A stretch of DNA of 64,000 nt from Qipengyuania vulgaris (lineage in GTDB: Bacteria; Pseudomonadota; Alphaproteobacteria; Sphingomonadales; Sphingomonadaceae): NCBI RefSeq assembly GCF_009827325.1, contig NZ_WTYC01000004.1:124001-188000 (forward strand), in the 5' to 3' direction. A program made the translations under genes and the position numbers. Each line of letters starts with the position of its first letter. Positions within the stretch are counted from its first letter, which is position 1. The notes below the pieces were generated by a model that was not told the DNA's origin, searched no databases, and worked only from the letters and a program-made list of their open reading frames with translations. Shown here one piece after another: positions 30,276-40,049 of the stretch.

Positions 30276-30898
30276 CCGAATTGTTCGCCTACGAGTTTGG
30301 CGAATGCATCTGCGCGGTGGCTGATCGCGTGTTTCTCTTCCGGCGCGATCTCTGCGAAAGTCTTGTCGTGTCCCTTGGGGACGAAGACGGGATCGTATCC
30401 GAAACCCATGTCCCCGCGGGGCGGCCAGGTGAGAAGTCCGGGAGCGCTACCTTCATAGACAGCGTGTTCGCCGTCGGACCAAGCGATCGCGAGCACGCAG
30501 TGAAACGCGCAGGTTCGATCGGCATCGGGGCCTTTCTGCTGGAGCATGCCCTCAACCTTGCCCATGGCCATGTACCAGTCGCGGCCGGGATCGCCCTCGA
30601 ACCATTGCCGCTCGGCCCAGTCTGCCGTGTGGACTCCGGGGCGCCCCTCCAACGCATCGACCGAAAGACCGCTGTCGTCGGCCAGGGCAGGGAGGCCCGA
30701 AGCCTCGGCTGCCGCCCGCGCCTTCAGCAGGGCGTTCTGGACGAAAGTCGTCCCCGTTTCCGCCGGTTCGGGCAGACCGAGTGAGCCGGCGGAGATGCAC
30801 TTCACGCCATACGGGGCGAGCAGCGCGGAAATCTCCTTAAGCTTGCCCGCATTATGCGTGGCGATCACCAGACTGCCCGAACCGATGCGACGTGTCAT
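30269..30898 (-). CDS. rdgB: dITP/XTP pyrophosphatase (RdgB/HAM1)
   Basis: RdgB removes ITP, dITP and XTP from nucleotide pools. The 209-residue protein carries the family signature [17 protein letters not shown], the [37 protein letters not shown] stretch (shown here split: [14 protein letters not shown] is the core) and [19 protein letters not shown]. Its ATG overlaps the end of rph by 4 nt, the order rph-rdgB being conserved in many proteobacteria. Confidence 0.95.
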   Translation of the reverse strand: MTRRIGSGSLVIATHNAGKLKEISALLAPYGVKCISAGSLGLPEPAETGTTFVQNALLKARAAAEASGLPALADDSGLSVDALEGRPGVHTADWAERQWFEGDPGRDWYMAMGKVEGMLQQKGPDADRTCAFHCVLAIAWSDGEHAVYEGSAPGLLTWPPRGDMGFGYDPVFVPKGHDKTFAEIAPEEKHAISHRADAFAKLVGEQFGQ

Positions 30899-31611
30899 TT
30901 ACGCGTGGCCTCGTCCTGCACCTTGAAGATTTCGGCGCAGCCCATCTGGGCGAGGCGAAGAAGCCGCAGGAAAGCTTCCTCGTCATAAGGCGCTCCCTCG
31001 GCGGTTGCCTGTGCCTCGGCGATCTTGCCGCCTTCGATGAGCACGAAATTAGCGTCGGCATCAGCCGAGCTGTCCTCTGGATAATCGAGGTCGAGCACCG
31101 GCGTGCCCTTGTAGATGCCACAGGATACTGCGGCGACCTTGGCGGTAATCGGATCTTCGACGATGTCGCCCGATTTCATCAGCGCATTCACGGCGAGGCG
31201 CAGAGCAATCCACGCACCCGAGATCGAAGCGGTGCGGGTGCCACCATCTGCCTGAATGACGTCGCAATCGAGCGTGATCTGGCGTTCACCAAGCTTCCTG
31301 TGATCGACGACGGCGCGCAAGCTACGACCGATAAGACGCTGGATCTCCTGCGTTCTTCCGCTCTGCCTTCCTTTGGCAGCTTCACGCTGGCCGCGAGTGT
31401 GGGTTGCGCGTGGCAGCATCGAATACTCGCCGGTCACCCAGCCTTCGCCCTTGCCGCGAAGCCACGGCGGTATGCGTTCTTCAACGCTTGCGGTGCATAG
31501 CACTTTGGTATCGCCAAAGCCGATCAGGCAACTTCCCTCGGCATGCTTGGTGTAGCCAGTTTCGATAGTGATAGCGCGCATTTCATCGGGCGCACGTCCT
31601 GAAGGTCGCAT
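30895..31611 (-). CDS. rph: Ribonuclease PH
   Basis: RNase PH is the phosphorolytic 3'-exoribonuclease that trims tRNA 3' ends. Starting at the ATG at 31611 gives 238 residues, the usual length, beginning [41 protein letters not shown]-type phosphate-site arginines, [20 protein letters not shown] and [18 protein letters not shown] are characteristic. It is divergent from hrcA, with 85 bp between starts, and overlaps rdgB by 4 nt. Confidence 0.95.
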   Translation of the reverse strand: MRPSGRAPDEMRAITIETGYTKHAEGSCLIGFGDTKVLCTASVEERIPPWLRGKGEGWVTGEYSMLPRATHTRGQREAAKGRQSGRTQEIQRLIGRSLRAVVDHRKLGERQITLDCDVIQADGGTRTASISGAWIALRLAVNALMKSGDIVEDPITAKVAAVSCGIYKGTPVLDLDYPEDSSADADANFVLIEGGKIAEAQATAEGAPYDEEAFLRLLRLAQMGCAEIFKVQDEATRK

Positions 31612-31661
31612 AAAATCTCCAATGCAGTCGAATCTCTCGTGGCAGGCTTTGGCCGAAGCCC

Positions 31662-31689
31662 CTTGAGGCCGCAAGGGGAGCAGCTAGAT
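31662..31689 (+). promoter_or_regulatory. Candidate RpoH (sigma-32) promoter for hrcA-grpE
   Basis: CTTG (31662-31665), 17 bp, then GCTAGAT (31683-31689) resembles the alphaproteobacterial RpoH consensus CTTG-N17-CYTATNT, with five of seven -10 positions matching. The predicted start would be at or right next to the hrcA ATG (31697), so the transcript would be almost leaderless. No CIRCE inverted repeat is visible here. Confidence 0.4.
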
Positions 31690-31696
31690 AGGAACA

Positions 31697-32740
31697 ATGA
31701 ACTCTCCGCCGCTACCTGACATGTCCGACCGTGCTCGCGAGATTTTTCGCCTCGTGGTCGAGGGTTATCTCGAGAGTGGCTCGCCGGTCGGTTCGAAAGC
31801 CCTTTCGGGCGAACGAGGTGTGAACCTCTCGCCTGCGTCGATCCGGTCGGTTCTGGCGGAACTGGAACAGCGCGGCCTGCTTGCCGCACCGCATACCAGT
31901 GCAGGCCGCATGCCCACAGACAGCGGTCTTCGTCTTTTCGTCGACGCGATGATGCAGGTTGCCGAGCCGACTGCAGAGGAACGCGCGGCAATCGAGCAGC
32001 GGATCGCTCAGCCGGGCCCTATCGAACGAGCGCTCGAACAGACCAGCGCCCTCCTTTCCGACCTATCGGGTGCAGCCGGCATGGTCATGGTGCCGCGGCG
32101 GGAACCTCGCCTGTCGCAGGTCTCGCTCACCCCGCTCGATGCCGGTCGGATACTAGCGGTCCTGGTAGGTGAAGACGGGCATGTCGAGAACCGGGTCTTG
32201 CCCATGCCGGTCGAAGCGCTGGGTACATCGCTCGAACAGGCGAGCAATTTCCTCACTGCCAAGACCGCGGGACGGACCCTGGCGGAAGCCGCGCTGCTCA
32301 TAGAGCGTGAAATCGCTGGTGGTCGGAGCGCTTTGGACGAGGCGAGCCGCGACCTGGTCGAGCGCGGAATAGCCGTCTGGACCGAGGACGCCTCGAGCCG
32401 TCCCGTCCTGATCGTGCGAGGGCAGGCAAACCTTCTCGACGAGAGCGCACTGTCCGATATCGAAAGGGTTCGCTCGCTGCTTGACGATCTCGAGAACAAG
32501 CAGTCCGTGGCTTCCCTACTTGAAAATGCGCGCGAAGCGGAAGCGATGCGAATCTTCATCGGTAGCGAGAACCGCCTGTTCTCGCTTTCGGGCTCTTCGG
32601 TAATCGCTGCGCCCTATCGCGACCGGGAGGGAAAAGTGGTTGGCGTGCTCGGCGTCATTGGGCCGACTCGGTTGAATTACGCGCGTGTCGTCCCCATGGT
32701 GGATTTCACGGCCCGATCCTTGGGCAAGAGAATTGGATAG
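31697..32740 (+). CDS. hrcA: Heat-inducible transcription repressor HrcA
   Basis: HrcA represses groESL and related operons through CIRCE sites. The 347-residue protein has an N-terminal winged helix (IFRLVVEGYLESGSPVGSKAL, LSPASIRSVLAELEQRGLLAAPHTSAGRMPTD) and the GAF-like HrcA domain ending RLNYARVVPMVDFTARSLG. It is followed 12 bp downstream by grpE, the usual order. I find no CIRCE element upstream of hrcA, dnaK or dnaJ, so its targets probably lie elsewhere (groES is the usual one). Confidence 0.95.
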   Translation: MNSPPLPDMSDRAREIFRLVVEGYLESGSPVGSKALSGERGVNLSPASIRSVLAELEQRGLLAAPHTSAGRMPTDSGLRLFVDAMMQVAEPTAEERAAIEQRIAQPGPIERALEQTSALLSDLSGAAGMVMVPRREPRLSQVSLTPLDAGRILAVLVGEDGHVENRVLPMPVEALGTSLEQASNFLTAKTAGRTLAEAALLIEREIAGGRSALDEASRDLVERGIAVWTEDASSRPVLIVRGQANLLDESALSDIERVRSLLDDLENKQSVASLLENAREAEAMRIFIGSENRLFSLSGSSVIAAPYRDREGKVVGVLGVIGPTRLNYARVVPMVDFTARSLGKRIG

Positions 32741-32752
32741 CAGGGTTTTCAA

Positions 32753-33352
32753 GTGAACAACGAGAACACGAACGAGCCGCAGGAAACGGCGGTCGACGAC
32801 GAAGTGGCGCGCGAAATGGAAGGCGTGCCGGAACATTTGCGCGAAGGCGCGGATGATGGCGAAGCTGCGGAGGAAGCGTTGGAAGATGCACTCGCCAGCC
32901 TTCGCGGTGACCTTGAAGCCGCAAAGCAGGATGTCCTTTACGCCCGCGCGGAAACGCAGAACGTGCGTCGCCGGATGGAAAAGGACGTTCAGGACGCGCG
33001 CAACTACGCTGCAACGGGTTTCGCCCGCGATGTCTTAAGTGTCGCGGACAACCTAGCACGCGCGCTCGATGCGATCCCCGCCGAGCAGCGGGAAGACGAG
33101 AAACTGAAGGGCTTTATCGCCGGTATCGAGGCCACCCAGCGCGAGCTCGACAAGGTTTTCACTCACAATGGTATCACGCGTATTGCGGCCAAGGGTATGC
33201 CGCTCGATCCGAACCAGCACCAGGCGATGATGGAAATACCGACCGACGACGTCGAGCCGGGCACCATCGTGCAGGAAATGCAGGCGGGCTACATGATCAA
33301 GGACCGTCTTTTACGTCCGGCCATGGTCGGTGTGGCGAAGAAACCGGACTGA
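32753..33352 (+). CDS. grpE: Nucleotide exchange factor GrpE
   Basis: GrpE releases ADP from DnaK. The 199-residue protein starts at GTG 32753, has a disordered acidic N-terminus, the long coiled coil (ALASLRGDLEAAKQDVLYARAETQNVRRRMEKDV) and the C-terminal beta domain with the signature GMPLDPNQHQAMMEIPTDDVEPGTIVQEMQAGYMIKDRLLRPAMV (core segments HQAMMEIPTDDV and GYMIKDRLLRPA). It is co-transcribed with hrcA. dnaK-dnaJ lie 5 kb further on, not adjacent as in many relatives. Confidence 0.95.
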   Translation: MNNENTNEPQETAVDDEVAREMEGVPEHLREGADDGEAAEEALEDALASLRGDLEAAKQDVLYARAETQNVRRRMEKDVQDARNYAATGFARDVLSVADNLARALDAIPAEQREDEKLKGFIAGIEATQRELDKVFTHNGITRIAAKGMPLDPNQHQAMMEIPTDDVEPGTIVQEMQAGYMIKDRLLRPAMVGVAKKPD

Positions 33353-33379
33353 TCAACTGAGAACAATGAATACCGGGAG

Positions 33380-35140
33380 ATGAATACGATGAGGACTGCC
33401 ATTCTCGGAGCGGCGGTTCTCGCCGCTTCTGCTTTTGCAACTCCGCTTGCTGCCCAAGAAAACGCCGATCAAGCTCTGATGGCGTTGGCAGACGAGTGGT
33501 ATGATTATCAGCTTTCCGAGTATGGCCTGACCGAACAAGAGAACGGCAGCACCGAGTACGGCGACAGCCTGTGGTCGGTTACGCCCGAATCGCAGCGGGC
33601 GCGAGCCGCGCGGGCCGAGCAAATCCTCGAGAGGCTGAATGCTATCGACAAGGCGGCGCTGTCCGAAGAAGCTCGGACCAATGCTCTCGTCCTTCGTACC
33701 CTGCTTCAAAGCGACATCGGCGACGCGCGCTTCTCCGAGTGGGAAATGCCATTCGATAGCGACAGCAACTTCTGGTCCTATCTCGCTGCAAGGAGCGGGT
33801 TTACGACTGTCGAGGATTATGAAAATTATATTGGCCGGATGAACGATCTGCCGCGATATTTCGCGGAGCAGACGGTCAATGCACAAGCGGGACTTGACCG
33901 CGGTTTCAGCGTTCCCCGGGTAACGCTGGCGGGCCGCGATGCCTCGATCGAGGCCTATGTCGTCGATGATCCGGAGGCCAGTCCGTTCTGGGCTCCCTTC
34001 GGCGATATGCCGGAGCGCTTCTCGGATGAAGATCGCGAACGTCTGCAAGTGGCAGGCCGCGCTGCAATCGCGGAGAGCGTGACGCCTGCTTACCGCGAGT
34101 TGCTGACGTTCTTCCGCGAGACTTACTTGCCGCAAACGCGCACCACACTTGGCGCGAGCGAATTCCCGGACGGCGAAGCCTATTACGCGCAGCAAATCCG
34201 GCAATATACGACGCTCGATCTGACCGCGGAGCAGATTCACGGGATCGGAGTCGAAGAAGTCGCGCGCATTGCCGCCGAGATGGAAAAGGTGAAGGCAGAG
34301 GCGGAGTTCGACGGCACTTTGGCCGAGTTCGTCACCTTTCTGCGGACCGACGCCCAATTCGTCGCCGATACCGGTGACGAATTGATGGGCGTATCATCTT
34401 ATGTCGCCAAGCGGGTCGACGGGGAAATCGCCGACTACTTCGGTTTCCTGCCCCGGCACCGTTTCACGATCCGCCCGGTCGATCCGGCGATCGCTCCTTT
34501 CTATACCGCAGGGCGGGGCGGACTCGATGCCTGTCAGATGAACACCTACGATCTTCCCTCGCGCCCGCTCTACAATATCCCGGCGCTTACCCTGCACGAA
34601 TGTTCGCCCGGCCACAGTTTCCAGGCCGCGGTCGCTCTGGAGCAGGACGAGGCACCCCGCTTTCGTCGGCAGACCTATTTCTCCGGCTTTGGCGAGGGGT
34701 GGGGCCTCTATGTCGAATATCTCGGCGAGGAGATGGGCATCTATCGGACGCCTTACGAGAAATTCGGGCGGCTATCCTATGAGATGTGGCGTGCGGCGCG
34801 GCTGGTAATCGATACTGGCATACATCACTATGGCTGGACCCGCGAACAGGCGGTTGAATACCTCTCCAGCCACACCGCGCTTTCGGACCGTGAAGTCGGA
34901 ACCGAGATCGACCGCTATATCAGCTGGCCCGGGCAGGCGTTGGCCTACAAACTGGGCGAAATGACGATCCGGCGCGTGCGCAATAAGGCGGAGGAGGCGC
35001 TTGGCGACGATTTCGATATCCGCAAGTTCCACGATGTCGTGCTTTCGCTCGGGTCGGTGCCTTTGCCCGCTCTGGAAGCGCGGATCGATGCATTTATTGC
35101 CGATGGCGGACAAGGTTTGCCGGGTGTGACTTACGATTGA
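33380..35140 (+). CDS. DUF885 family putative metallopeptidase, exported
   Basis: The 586-residue protein has a signal peptide (ILGAAVLAASAFATPLAAQ). The DUF885 core includes YAQQIRQYTTLDLTAEQIHGIG and the metal-site-like LTLHECSPGHSFQ followed by YFSGFGEGWGLYVEYLG; the HExxxGH pattern is the family variant of the zincin motif. The family is thought to be membrane-anchored or periplasmic peptidases, but activity is little characterised. It follows grpE by 27 bp and precedes a lipoprotein gene, sharing no obvious pathway with either. Confidence 0.87.
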   Translation: MNTMRTAILGAAVLAASAFATPLAAQENADQALMALADEWYDYQLSEYGLTEQENGSTEYGDSLWSVTPESQRARAARAEQILERLNAIDKAALSEEARTNALVLRTLLQSDIGDARFSEWEMPFDSDSNFWSYLAARSGFTTVEDYENYIGRMNDLPRYFAEQTVNAQAGLDRGFSVPRVTLAGRDASIEAYVVDDPEASPFWAPFGDMPERFSDEDRERLQVAGRAAIAESVTPAYRELLTFFRETYLPQTRTTLGASEFPDGEAYYAQQIRQYTTLDLTAEQIHGIGVEEVARIAAEMEKVKAEAEFDGTLAEFVTFLRTDAQFVADTGDELMGVSSYVAKRVDGEIADYFGFLPRHRFTIRPVDPAIAPFYTAGRGGLDACQMNTYDLPSRPLYNIPALTLHECSPGHSFQAAVALEQDEAPRFRRQTYFSGFGEGWGLYVEYLGEEMGIYRTPYEKFGRLSYEMWRAARLVIDTGIHHYGWTREQAVEYLSSHTALSDREVGTEIDRYISWPGQALAYKLGEMTIRRVRNKAEEALGDDFDIRKFHDVVLSLGSVPLPALEARIDAFIADGGQGLPGVTYD

Positions 35141-35202
35141 GCGGGAACACCTGACGGGTCTCTCCGTAAGTGTTCGGACAGGGATGCTGACGGAGAAAAA
35201 CC

Positions 35203-35493
35203 ATGAATAGCAAAATCTTGATTGCCCCCGTGCTCGCTATCTCCAGCTTGAGCTTGGGAGCTTGCGCGCAAAACTATGGCGTTGAAGGCGCAGTAGCCGG
35301 GGCGGCGGCTGGTGCCGGCCTCGCTGCGATTACAGATGGCGACATCGAAACCTATGCGCTTGCCGGGGCCGCAATCGGCGGTGTGGTTGGCTATGCAACC
35401 GATAAGGACGACGATTGTGACGGCTATTATGGCGATGGTCGTTATGTCGATGACGATTGCCGCTACGACGATCGCTACGCGCGTTATTGGTAA
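35203..35493 (+). CDS. Small glycine-zipper lipoprotein with acidic tyrosine-rich tail
   Basis: The 96-residue protein has a lipoprotein signal (lipobox LGAC, Cys21). A glycine-zipper segment (GAVAGAAAGAGLAAITDGD, then ALAGAAIGGVVGYATD) follows. The C-terminal tail is unusual, rich in Asp and Tyr with a duplicated DDDC (DKDDDCDGYYGDGRYVDDDC). Glycine-zipper lipoproteins reside in the outer membrane and can be stress induced. The paired cysteines in the tail could form a disulfide or bind metal; that is inference. A bidirectional terminator follows at 35513. Confidence 0.8.
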   Translation: MNSKILIAPVLAISSLSLGACAQNYGVEGAVAGAAAGAGLAAITDGDIETYALAGAAIGGVVGYATDKDDDCDGYYGDGRYVDDDCRYDDRYARYW

Positions 35494-35512
35494 GATAGCC
35501 GATATCGAGAAC

Positions 35513-35543
35513 AAAGGGCCGCCCCGAATGGGAGCGGCCCTTT
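35513..35543. terminator. Bidirectional intrinsic terminator
   Basis: AAAGGGCCGC (35513-35522) and GCGGCCCTTT (35534-35543) form a 10-bp stem continued inside by CCC/GGG around a GAAT loop. It sits between the lipoprotein gene and the convergent dioxygenase gene. Confidence 0.75.
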
Positions 35544-35565
35544 CCATTTCAGGCGACCTGCTTTT

Positions 35566-36741
35566 TCAGACGACTTGCGTCCGGTTTTCGTCGCGGTGCT
35601 TTTTGAGGTACTTCATGAACGGAGTCCCTCCGGTGCCGACATCGGGATCGTTGCCCGCAATTGAGCCAGCCTGTTTGTTGATATAGCTCGCCGCATATTC
35701 GAGATGCCGGGTGCGAAAGCGCGCCGACTGCTCGACGCACGCATTGAACGCTTCCTTCAAATCCTGATTTGCGCTGGCCGAAACGAAGTCGCGCAGTGTC
35801 GATTCCCTGGCAATGTCCTCGATGAAGCGCCGATGTTCCACTGGCCGATACTGATGGAGTTCGTCCAGGAACTGACGCAGCGGATCGTCGCTGTGCCCGA
35901 CCTGGAAAAGTGCGTCCATTGCCGGGACGATCGAGCTTTGCGATCCCGTCTGGCCGCGAAATGCCTGTGGCTTGTCTTGGTACCGATCCACACTCTCATA
36001 AATGAGACCACCATTTTCGAGAGCAGGGTTGTTTGCCCAACCGTGGATGTAGGGACGTACGCGGTGGAAGTAGACATAGGGATCGCACCGCTCGGGCATC
36101 CGGGCGAAATGAGCATAGACGCGCTCCCAGGCCTCATCCATTTCCTTCAGTAGATGGATCACCTCGGTCTCGTCGCCGCACTTGGCAACGGATACAAGCT
36201 TTGCGGCATTGTCTAGCAGCACTCCGGCCTCGGCCTCGATTGCGACATGGACCAGCACGAACCAGTTCTCGTCGGCGCCGCCCAGGAAGTTCTGGTACAT
36301 CGCTATGTTGTCGAGCGTGATCGGCCCCGATTTGTCGAGCCTGTACCAGTTATCGAGCACATAGCCCGAATAGGGCAGCAGCGGCGCCTGGCCCAGGCGA
36401 TCGGCAATTGCGCACATGGGGCGGGCAAGGTTCGCGGGGAGGTGTGCGGGCGGCTCGGGTTCTCCCCAGACATAGGCTTGTACGAGGAAGGAATAATGCA
36501 CCATTGCGGTGCGTACTTCTTCTTCCGGCGCCTTCTCGACCCAATCTTCGATTTGCGGATCGGGAAGAGCCTCTAGCCAGTGGCGAACGCGGCCGGTGGT
36601 CAGTAATGCGGAAAGTTTTTTCGCAGCTTGGAGAACTGGCGCGAATTCGTCCGGAAGGGTGATTTCGTCGATTTCGTAATGCGAAAGATAGCCGCGCTCG
36701 CGGCTCATACCGTATTCTTTAAGCTCCATGTGATGACTCAT
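35566..36741 (-). CDS. Indoleamine 2,3-dioxygenase family haem protein
   Basis: IDO-type enzymes open the indole ring of tryptophan to N-formylkynurenine. The roughly 391-residue protein has the family segments PYSGYVLDNWYRLD, GWANNPALENGGLIYESV, AFRGQTGSQSSIVPAMDALFQVGH and, near the end, RTRHLEYAASYINKQ (likely proximal haem His) and GTGGTPFMKYLKKHRDEN. The start is uncertain: ATG 36741, 36729 and 36780 are all in frame and none has a clear ribosome site. The neighbours are not kynurenine-pathway genes, so it may act in tryptophan catabolism or NAD supply on its own. Confidence 0.88.
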   Translation of the reverse strand: MSHHMELKEYGMSRERGYLSHYEIDEITLPDEFAPVLQAAKKLSALLTTGRVRHWLEALPDPQIEDWVEKAPEEEVRTAMVHYSFLVQAYVWGEPEPPAHLPANLARPMCAIADRLGQAPLLPYSGYVLDNWYRLDKSGPITLDNIAMYQNFLGGADENWFVLVHVAIEAEAGVLLDNAAKLVSVAKCGDETEVIHLLKEMDEAWERVYAHFARMPERCDPYVYFHRVRPYIHGWANNPALENGGLIYESVDRYQDKPQAFRGQTGSQSSIVPAMDALFQVGHSDDPLRQFLDELHQYRPVEHRRFIEDIARESTLRDFVSASANQDLKEAFNACVEQSARFRTRHLEYAASYINKQAGSIAGNDPDVGTGGTPFMKYLKKHRDENRTQVV

Positions 36742-36842
36742 CGTCGGGCGCGGGTTGGGCCGCCCGATCAATGTGCGCATTCGTATCCATCAGGGCTGCC
36801 ATGCTCAAGCCCGGGAGTGGAAAACTCCCGAAAACCGTAGCG

Positions 36843-37316
36843 TTAAGAAGCTCTTTTTGGAAACCAGACGAGCAATTCATAGGCTTCGGCAGAAGCGGCA
36901 CCTGCAATCTTTACGCCGTTGCGCAGCCAGAAGGCGTGCTTCACGATTTCTGCTTGCTGCTCGATCCCATATTGCTCGAGCCGCCATCCTGGCTTGAGAG
37001 AATAATCGTAACGCGCCCATGGCATGCGGTGGGTAACCAGATACCAATTACCCCGTGTCTGTGTCTGCCAAACATGCACCAGTTCGTGGATCAGCAGGCC
37101 TTGGCGGATCAGTCCTTCGCGAGAAAAATCATCGCAATAGTGATCTGAGCGCGGGTGGAAATGCAGATGCCCGCGCGGTGCCATGGTGACGCGGCGCGGC
37201 TGAAAGGGAAACCACTTTCGCCGTCTTATCGTGACCAAGGAATAGTCGATCGCATCTCCGAAGACCGTCCGGGCCAATGCGATCTCGCCTTCGGTCAGGC
37301 TGCGCTCCCCTCCCAC
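36843..37316 (-). CDS. HExxH-motif protein (vgr-related family of sphingomonads)
   Basis: The 157-residue protein is built around LLIHELVHVWQTQTRGNW, an HExxH zincin-like motif with Trp-Gln after it, and FGDAIDYSLVTIRRRKWFPFQPRRVTMAPRGHLHF upstream. Such proteins are annotated as vgr-related or DUF4157-like in this order. The first canonical start is GTG 37316, without a good ribosome site. The frame stays open about 25 codons further up (LRDKLGVESHQEPLPPQ), reaching the end of the PCu(A)C gene, so the true start may be a rarer codon. Proteolytic activity is unproven. Confidence 0.7.
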   Translation of the reverse strand: MGGERSLTEGEIALARTVFGDAIDYSLVTIRRRKWFPFQPRRVTMAPRGHLHFHPRSDHYCDDFSREGLIRQGLLIHELVHVWQTQTRGNWYLVTHRMPWARYDYSLKPGWRLEQYGIEQQAEIVKHAFWLRNGVKIAGAASAEAYELLVWFPKRAS

Positions 37317-37378
37317 CGCGCATTGCGGCGGGAGGGGTTCTTGATGGCTTTCGACGCCTAGCTTGTCGCGCAGGTCGT

Positions 37379-37864
37379 TCAGCGATCGTCTCCGGCGGAC
37401 TGGACGGTCGCCTCAAACGTGTGGCGCCTGTTGCCGGCCGCGATCAGAGTGACTTCGGCGGTAGAACCCTCTGCGATGCCCTCGGGAAGCTCGAAAACCA
37501 TTATGTGCTTTCCACCGGGTTCGAAGCTCACATTGCCGCCGCTTTCGACAAGGATCGGCGGGGCTTCTCCCATTACCATCTTCTCGCCTTCCATAATGGT
37601 ATCGTGCACTTCAGCGCGACCGGCGTCGGCAACCTCGGCGTTGCGAAAGGCGAGGTTCCTGTCGCCGTTATTGGCGAGATCGAAATAAACCGCAGCAGGG
37701 TTTCCCGACACGGGCGGACGCACCAGCCGTGCATTAGTCACCTCGACCCCGGCAATGCTATTTTCATCAGCCGTAACAGCAGGCTCCTCCGTCTCGGAGC
37801 CGCATGATGCGAGGCCAAGAGACGTTCCTGCGATGAGCACGGCGGCGTAAATCGATCTGATCAT
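37379..37864 (-). CDS. PCu(A)C copper chaperone lipoprotein
   Basis: The 161-residue protein has a lipoprotein signal with lipobox LASC (Cys21) and a PCu(A)C cupredoxin-like domain. The copper motif H-x(n)-M-x(n)-HxM is visible as EVHDTIMEGEKMVMGE followed by PGGKHIMVF. Such proteins deliver Cu(I) to the Cu-A site of cytochrome c oxidase. No SenC or oxidase gene is nearby. The gene is divergent from dnaK and lies upstream of the HExxH gene. Confidence 0.9.
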   Translation of the reverse strand: MIRSIYAAVLIAGTSLGLASCGSETEEPAVTADENSIAGVEVTNARLVRPPVSGNPAAVYFDLANNGDRNLAFRNAEVADAGRAEVHDTIMEGEKMVMGEAPPILVESGGNVSFEPGGKHIMVFELPEGIAEGSTAEVTLIAAGNRRHTFEATVQSAGDDR

Positions 37865-37913
37865 TGAATATATCCCTCCTGTGAACTGGTCGAAAATCTA
37901 GCGGGACCCATCT

Positions 37914-37941
37914 CTTGTGCCAAGGAAAAGCGAACCTATAT
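37914..37941 (+). promoter_or_regulatory. RpoH (sigma-32) type promoter upstream of dnaK
   Basis: CTTG (37914-37917), exactly 17 bp, and CCTATAT (37935-37941) match the alphaproteobacterial heat-shock consensus CTTG-N17-CYTATNT. Transcription would start near 37949, giving a leader of about 94 nt before the dnaK ATG. Confidence 0.65.
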
Positions 37942-38042
37942 CGCGCCTGTAATACACCGTTTTAATGAGCTGCCGACCGGTTTCGCCGTTTATGGGGAAC
38001 CAGCTGCGCTGCGTCCAACGACTTGAAACAGATGGGGAATCC

Positions 38043-39974
<1,932 letters not shown>

Positions 39975-39994
39975 GACGCCTGATGAGAACCATG

Positions 39995-40034
39995 CCCCCA
40001 CCGGCGCCCGAGCGCTCCGGTGGGGGTAAGTTTT
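39995..40034 (+). terminator. Intergenic terminator/attenuator between dnaK and dnaJ
   Basis: CCCCCACCGG (39995-40004) pairs perfectly with CCGGTGGGGG (40017-40026), followed by TAAGTTTT. It sits 16 bp before the dnaJ start, so read-through would be partial. Confidence 0.7.
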
Positions 40035-40049
40035 AGGGCGGGGAAAGTA

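Noticed and set aside
31612-31696. CIRCE element for HrcA
   Set aside because: No TTAGCACTC-N9-GAGTGCTAA or close variant is seen here or before dnaK/dnaJ; only RpoH-type elements are found.
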